A stretch of DNA of 64,000 nt from Molossus alvarezi (taxonomy: Eukaryota > Chordata > Mammalia > Chiroptera > Molossidae). Numbering within the stretch: position 1 is the first letter of the stretch; each line of letters opens with the position of its first letter. The notes under the pieces are model-generated. The model worked only from the letters and a program-made list of their open reading frames with translations. It had not been told where the DNA came from and searched no databases. Location of the stretch: NCBI GenBank assembly GCA_037176705.1, contig CM073887.1:55885001-55949000 (forward strand), written 5' to 3'. The translations under genes and the position numbers were made by a program. Shown in pieces: positions 59,081 to 64,000 of the stretch.

Positions 59081-59869
59081 GTGGTAATATACACACACTA
59101 TAACCTTTACATCTTAAGTATACAATTCAGTAGTGAGAAGTACAATGATAGAGAAACCAATCACAGAACAGTTTTCATCCTTGAAAGCTAAGTATCTATA
59201 CATGTTAATTTTTTTCTTTATTGATATTAGAGAGAGTGAGGAAGGGGGAGAGAGAGAAACATTGATGAGAGAGAACACTGATTGGCCGCCTCCTGCATGG
59301 CCCTCAATGGGGATTGGGCCCACAACCTGGGCATGTGCCCTGACTAAGAATCAAATCAGTGACCTCTTGGTGCATGGGTTGACACTCAACCACTGAGGAA
59401 CACAGACTGGGCAAATATCTATACATGTTAAATAACCTCTTCTTATTCCCATTGCCCCCAGGCCCTGGCAACCACCATCCTACGTTCTGTCTCTATGAAT
59501 TCCACTATTTTAGGTACCTCACACATGTGGATTCATACAGTAGTTGTTCTGTTATGAATGACTTACTTTACTTAGCATATGTCAAGGTTCACACACGTTG
59601 CAGCATACGTCACAGTTTCTTTCTAAATCTGAATGATATTCCATTGTACATATATACTAAACTTTGTTGATTCATTTGTTCACTTATGGTCACATGGGTT
59701 GCTTCCATATATTGGCTCTAATGAATAATGCTCTTATGAACATAGATGTAGAAATATCTCTCTCAGTACCTGAATTCGAGCCTTTACTTAGTGTATATAC
59801 CCAGAAATAGTAGTACTGCTGGATCACATAGTAACTCTCAACTTAATTTTTTTCTTCTGTTGTGAAGAA
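59081..59869 (-). mobile_element. Second old L1M 3' end, antisense
   Basis: Another antisense L1M end ('agtatacaattcagtagtga', then 'ccccaggccctggcaaccac', 'atattccattgtacatatat'), split by a SINE. Confidence 0.78.
59209..59415 (-). mobile_element. Ves-type SINE in L1M
   Basis: Antisense copy; perfect 16-bp TSD tatctatacatgttaa at 59,193-59,208 and 59,416-59,431. Confidence 0.96.
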
Positions 59870-59879
59870 TAATGTTTTT

Positions 59880-60140
59880 ATTAAAAAAAAAATTTTTTTT
59901 TAATCCTTACCCAAGGACATTTTTCCATTTTTTTTTTCAGATAGAGTGGGGGGGAGAGAGAGAGAGAGAAAGAGAGAAACATCGACATGAAAGGGACACA
60001 TCGAGTGGCTGCCACCTGCACGACCCAACCAGGACTGGGGACAAACTGCAACCGAGGTACATGCCCTTAGCGGGAACCGAACCTGGGTCTCTCTGGATCA
60101 CAGGCTGATGCTCCAACTGCCGAGCCAAACCGGCCAGGGC
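59880..60140 (-). mobile_element. Ves-type SINE, full length
   Basis: Antisense copy ending 'ccaaaccggccagggc'. TSD taatgttttt at 59,870-59,879 and 60,141-60,150. Confidence 0.95.
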
Positions 60141-60150
60141 TAATGTTTTT

Positions 60151-60541
60151 TTCTTTTTAAAAAATTAATGAAATTCAGCACTCCAAAATCCAGGCACACA
60201 TGGAAAAGATTAAACTTCACACATTATTTAACTCTTGTCACTAAAGAACTTAATCCAATTTCTGACTTAAATTATTTAAATGATATCTCATAGCTGAGGC
60301 CCTAGACAATGCATGTTATTGTACTTATATTTATCTCTAGATTATAGTTTGCTTATTTTTAGCCATCTTGTTTAAATATACACATGAGAGTTGGTTACTA
60401 ACCAAGTCTCCTTTGAATTTAAGAATCCTGTAATTGATGAACTGAACTTTATACTATAGATTCTAAAGCACATTACATTAAGATTGTGATCATCTGGGCT
60501 TAGAGAAACCAAATAAAATGTTTTGAGTTGCCAATTAAAAT
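60151..60541. other. Unassigned AT-rich sequence
   Basis: Nothing recognised. Confidence 0.4.
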
Positions 60542-60553
60542 AATCTTATAACA

Positions 60554-60747
60554 GCCGGGCTGGTGTGGCTCAGTGGTTGAGCATCAAGAGTTCGCCAGTT
60601 TGATTCCCAGTCAGGGCACATGCCCAGGTTGTGGGCCAATCCCCAGTGGGGGGCATGCAGGATGTGGCCGATCGATATTCTCTCTCATTGATGTTTCTAT
60701 CTCTTTCTCCCTCTCCCGCCCTCTCTCTAAAATGAATAAAGAAGAGA
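60554..60747 (+). mobile_element. Ves-type SINE
   Basis: Head 'gccgggctggtgtggctcag'. TSD aatcttataaca at 60,542-60,553 and 60,748-60,759. Confidence 0.95.
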
Positions 60748-60904
60748 AATCTTATAACAAATTTTTTTTTTTTTTTTTTACTTTGGAGAAAGTATGTATA
60801 AATATTTTGGGTACTTACACCTAAAGGTACTCAGATATTTATAAAGTGGGCTAATACATAACTCTACACCTCACGTAATTATATATATAAAAAAGGAAAA
60901 AAAC

Positions 60905-61394
60905 CTCAAAGTTTACAGAAGGAAATAATGGAGATTAGACAAGCAATAAATAAAACAGAAAATAAAAAGACAATAGAAAAGACCAATAAAACTAAAAGCT
61001 GGTTCTTTGGAAATAAAATAGACAAACTTTTGCTAGCCTCATCAAAAAAAAACACAGGAGATAAAATTAATAAAATCAGAAGTGAAAGAGGAGATGTAAA
61101 AACTGATACCACAGAAATAGAAAGGATCATGAAAGACTACTATGAATAATTATACCTAAACAATTTGAATAACCCAGTAGAAAAGAAAAAATTCCTAGGA
61201 ACATCTACCAAGACTAAATCACAAATAACTGGAAAATCTGAATGGACCAATTACTGGTAAGAAGACTGAATCATAATAAATAACCATCACCTCGGCTCCA
61301 AAAAAGTCCAGGTTCTGACAGCTTCACTGGTGAATTCTACCAAACAGCCAAAGAATTAATACTAATCCTTCTTAGAGTATTCCAAAAAATAGAA
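60905..61394 (+). mobile_element. Older L1 ORF2 fragment
   Basis: 'aaaagctggttctttggaaa', 'aaaatcagaagtgaaagagg' and 'gacagcttcactggtgaatt' give the ORF2 order between endonuclease and reverse transcriptase. It is more diverged than copies A, H and I. Confidence 0.8.
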
Positions 61395-61586
61395 TAGGGG
61401 TCCAGTCAAGATGGCAACAAATGTAAATGCAGTGCTTGGAACCTCCCACAACCAATCAAAATTGTAATAAAAATTACAACTAAATTACAGAACAACCATC
61501 ATTAAGGCTGCCTGAAATCTAGCTGAACAGAAATCCTATAACTAAGACTATAAAGCAGAAGTCACATCAAAACTAATGGAATGAGA
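61395..61586 (+). mobile_element. HAL1 5' fragment joined to an L1
   Basis: Matches the HAL1 5' ends at 27,951 and 35,192 ('gtccagtcaagatgg', then 'cctgaaatctagctgaac'), then stops at 'atcaaaactaatggaatgag'. Confidence 0.8.
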
Positions 61587-64000
61587 GTAAAGGAAGCTGA
61601 GGAACGGAGCGGTGAATTAGAAGACAGGGTAGAAAAAAATAAACCAATCAGAAAACCAAAATGAAAAAACAGAAAGATAGCTTAAGAGAACTGTGGGACA
61701 ACTGGAAACATAATAACATTTGCATCATAGGAGTCCCCGAAGAAGAAGAAAATGAGCAAGGGTTAGAGAATATATTTGAAGAAATAGTGACACAAAACTT
61801 TCCTCATTTGGTGAAGGAAGAAGGCATTCAAGTTCAAGAAGCACTGAAAGCCCCAAGTAAGAAGAACAAAAATGGGCCCACACCAAGACACATAATAATT
61901 AAAATGCCAAAAATTAAAGACAAAGAGAAAATCCTAAAGACAGCAAGAGACAAGCAACAGGTTACCTGCAAAGGAAACCCCATAAGGCTCTCAGCTGACT
62001 TCTCAACAGAAACACTACTGGCCAGAAAGGAATGGCATGAAGTAATCAAGGTCATGAGAAACAAGGATCTGAATCCAAGAGGACTCTATCCAGCAAGGCC
62101 ATCATTCAGAAGAGAAGGTCAAATAAGGAGCTTTCAAGAATGGAAAAAAAGGCTTAGGGAATATATTAGCACCAAACCAGCACTGCAAGAAATGTTAAAA
62201 GGACTGCTGTAATTAGTAGAAAAAATAGAAAGAAAAATACTACCACACTAAACAAAAATGGCAATAAATAAATACATATCAATAATCACCTTAAATGTGA
62301 ATGGTTTGAATGCTCTGATAAAAAGACACAAAGTAGCTGACTGGATAAGAAAGCATAACTCACACATATGTTGTTTAGAAGAAACTCACCTCACAACAAA
62401 AGACTCACATAGGTTGAAAGTGAAGGGATGGAAAAAAATCTTCCAAGAAAACGGAAAGGAAAAACAAAAGCTGGAGTAGCAATACTCATATCTAATAAAA
62501 TAGATTTCAAAATGAAGGCCATAACTAGAGACAAAGAAGGCCACTAAATAATAATAAAAGGATCTATCCAACAGGAAGATATAACCTTGGTAAACATATA
62601 TGCACCCAATATAAGAGCACCAAAATATATTAAAAAACTTCTAGAGGACTTCAAAAGAGAAATCAACAGCAATACAATCATAGCAGGAAACTTCAATATC
62701 CTGCTGACATCACTGGATAGATCTAGACAGAAAATTAAAAAGAAAACACAGACTCTAAATGAACCACTAGATCAAATGGATTTAATAGATATCTACAGAG
62801 AATTGCACCCCAAAACTACAGAATTCACATTCTTCTCAAGTGCACATGGGACATTCTCAAAGATAGACCACATGTTAGGGCACAAACTAAGTCTCTACAA
62901 GTTCAAGAAGACTGAAATCATATCAAGCATCTTCTCAGATCACAATGGCATAAAACTAAAAATCAATTGCAACAAGAACATGCAAAGACATTTAAACACA
63001 TGGAAGCTAAATAGCATGTTATTGAACAATGAATGGGTTACCAAGGAGATTAAGAAAAAAATTTAAAACTTCCTGGAAACCAATGAAAATGAACACACAA
63101 CAGCACAAAATCTATGGGATGCAGCAAAAGCAGTTCTGAGAGGGAAGTTCATAGCACTACAAGCACACTTTCTGAAACAAGAAAAATTTCGAATTGACTA
63201 TCTAATATTACAACTTAAAGAACTAGAAAGCAAAGAAAAAGAAAACGCCAGAGCAAGTAGAAGGAAGGAAACAGTAAAGATCTGAGCAGAAATGAATGAC
63301 ATGGAGACCAAAAAAACAAAGAATCAATGAAACAAAGAGCTGGTTCTTTGAAAAGATAAACAAGATTGATGGACCTTTCACTAGACTCACCAAGAAACAA
63401 AGAGAGAGAACCCAAATACACAAAATCAGAAATGAAACAGGAGAAATAATAACTGAAACCACAGAAACACAAAGGATTGTTATCAAATATTATGAATAAT
63501 TATACGGCAACAAATTCTACAATCTAAGCAAAATGGACAAATTTCTAGAAACACACAGTCTTCCAAAACTGAACTGGGAAGAGATAGATAACTTGAACAG
63601 ACCAATAACAACAGGGAAATTGAAGATGTAATCCAGACTCTCCCAGCAAACAAAAGCCCAGGCCCATATGGCTTCATGGGGGAGTTTTACCGAACATTCA
63701 AAAGAGAACTAACACCCATTCTCCTCAAACTATTACAAAAAATTCAAGAAGAAGGAAGACTTCCAAACTCATTTTATGAAGCCAGCATAATTCTAATTCC
63801 AAAACCCGAAAAAGACACTACAAAGAAAGAAAACTACAGGCCAATATCCCTGATGAACATAGATGCCAAAATCCTGAAAAAAATATCAGCAAATCGGATC
63901 CAGCAATACATCAAAAAGTTATTCACCATGACCAAGTGGGATTTATCCCAGGGATGCAAGGCTGGTACAATATTTGCAAATGAATAAATGTGATACACCA
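61587..64000 (+). mobile_element. L1 (copy J), cut by window edge
   Basis: Begins within the ORF1 coiled coil ('gtaaaggaagctgaggaacg'). The remaining ORF1 is open at 61,661-62,212 (ELWDNWKHNNICIIGVPEEE onward, to the shared stop). ORF2 starts at ATG 62,258 (MAINKYISIITLNVNG), with endonuclease pieces at 62,587-63,066 and reverse-transcriptase start at 63,676 onward. Several frameshifts. Continues past the right edge. Confidence 0.92.

Overview
This is a gene-poor stretch of a mammalian nuclear genome, almost certainly from a bat. The diagnostic signal is about 30 copies of a tRNA-derived SINE of the bat Ves type (tRNA-like head, CT-rich body, A-rich tail), many with clear target-site duplications (TSDs). 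They lie among LINE-1 elements, HAL1 ('half-L1') elements, a decayed piggyBac transposase and older mammalian repeats (MIR, Tigger/MER8-like, L1M, LTRs). Echolocating (yangochiropteran) bats fit best; the species cannot be told from the sequence.

The one gene that reads as intact is a KRAB-C2H2 zinc-finger gene on the minus strand. Its exons are a start-codon exon in a GC-rich promoter (about 56.9 kb), a 127-bp KRAB-A exon (34,760-34,886), a 61-bp exon (34,499-34,559) and a terminal zinc-finger exon (32,462-33,842). Splice sites and phases agree and predict 523 residues: KRAB box, five decayed fingers, ten intact fingers. It most resembles the primate ZNF14/ZNF709/ZNF799 group. A second promoter plus start-codon exon (about 3.6 kb) belongs to a paralogue running off the left edge. 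A duplicated piece of the gene's 3' untranslated region survives alone at 24.6-24.85 kb. The window therefore lies in a tandem KRAB zinc-finger cluster.

Layout: 0-6 kb, SINEs, a Tigger/MER8-like transposon and the left promoter. 6-11 kb, MIR and LTR-retrovirus-like sequence with SINEs. 11.2-17.3 kb, a near full-length L1. 17.3-20.9 kb, antisense L1s. 21-26 kb, mostly unassigned old sequence. 26.5-30.4 kb, an MZT1 processed pseudogene followed by a complete HAL1. 31.8-34.9 kb, the zinc-finger gene body. 35-50 kb, inside its large first intron: HAL1, an L1 with a tandemly repeated 5'UTR, and a full-length L1 nested in another L1. 50.5-52.3 kb, piggyBac remnant. 52-55 kb, old L1 and MER8. 56-57 kb, right promoter. 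58-64 kb, old L1, SINEs and a HAL1-L1 chimera running off the right edge.

No wholly new system is evident. The most notable items are a 36-bp perfect inverted repeat made by a local template switch inside an L1, the L1 5'UTR monomer array, the HAL1 structures, the piggyBac relic and the recent C-terminal truncation of the zinc-finger protein.
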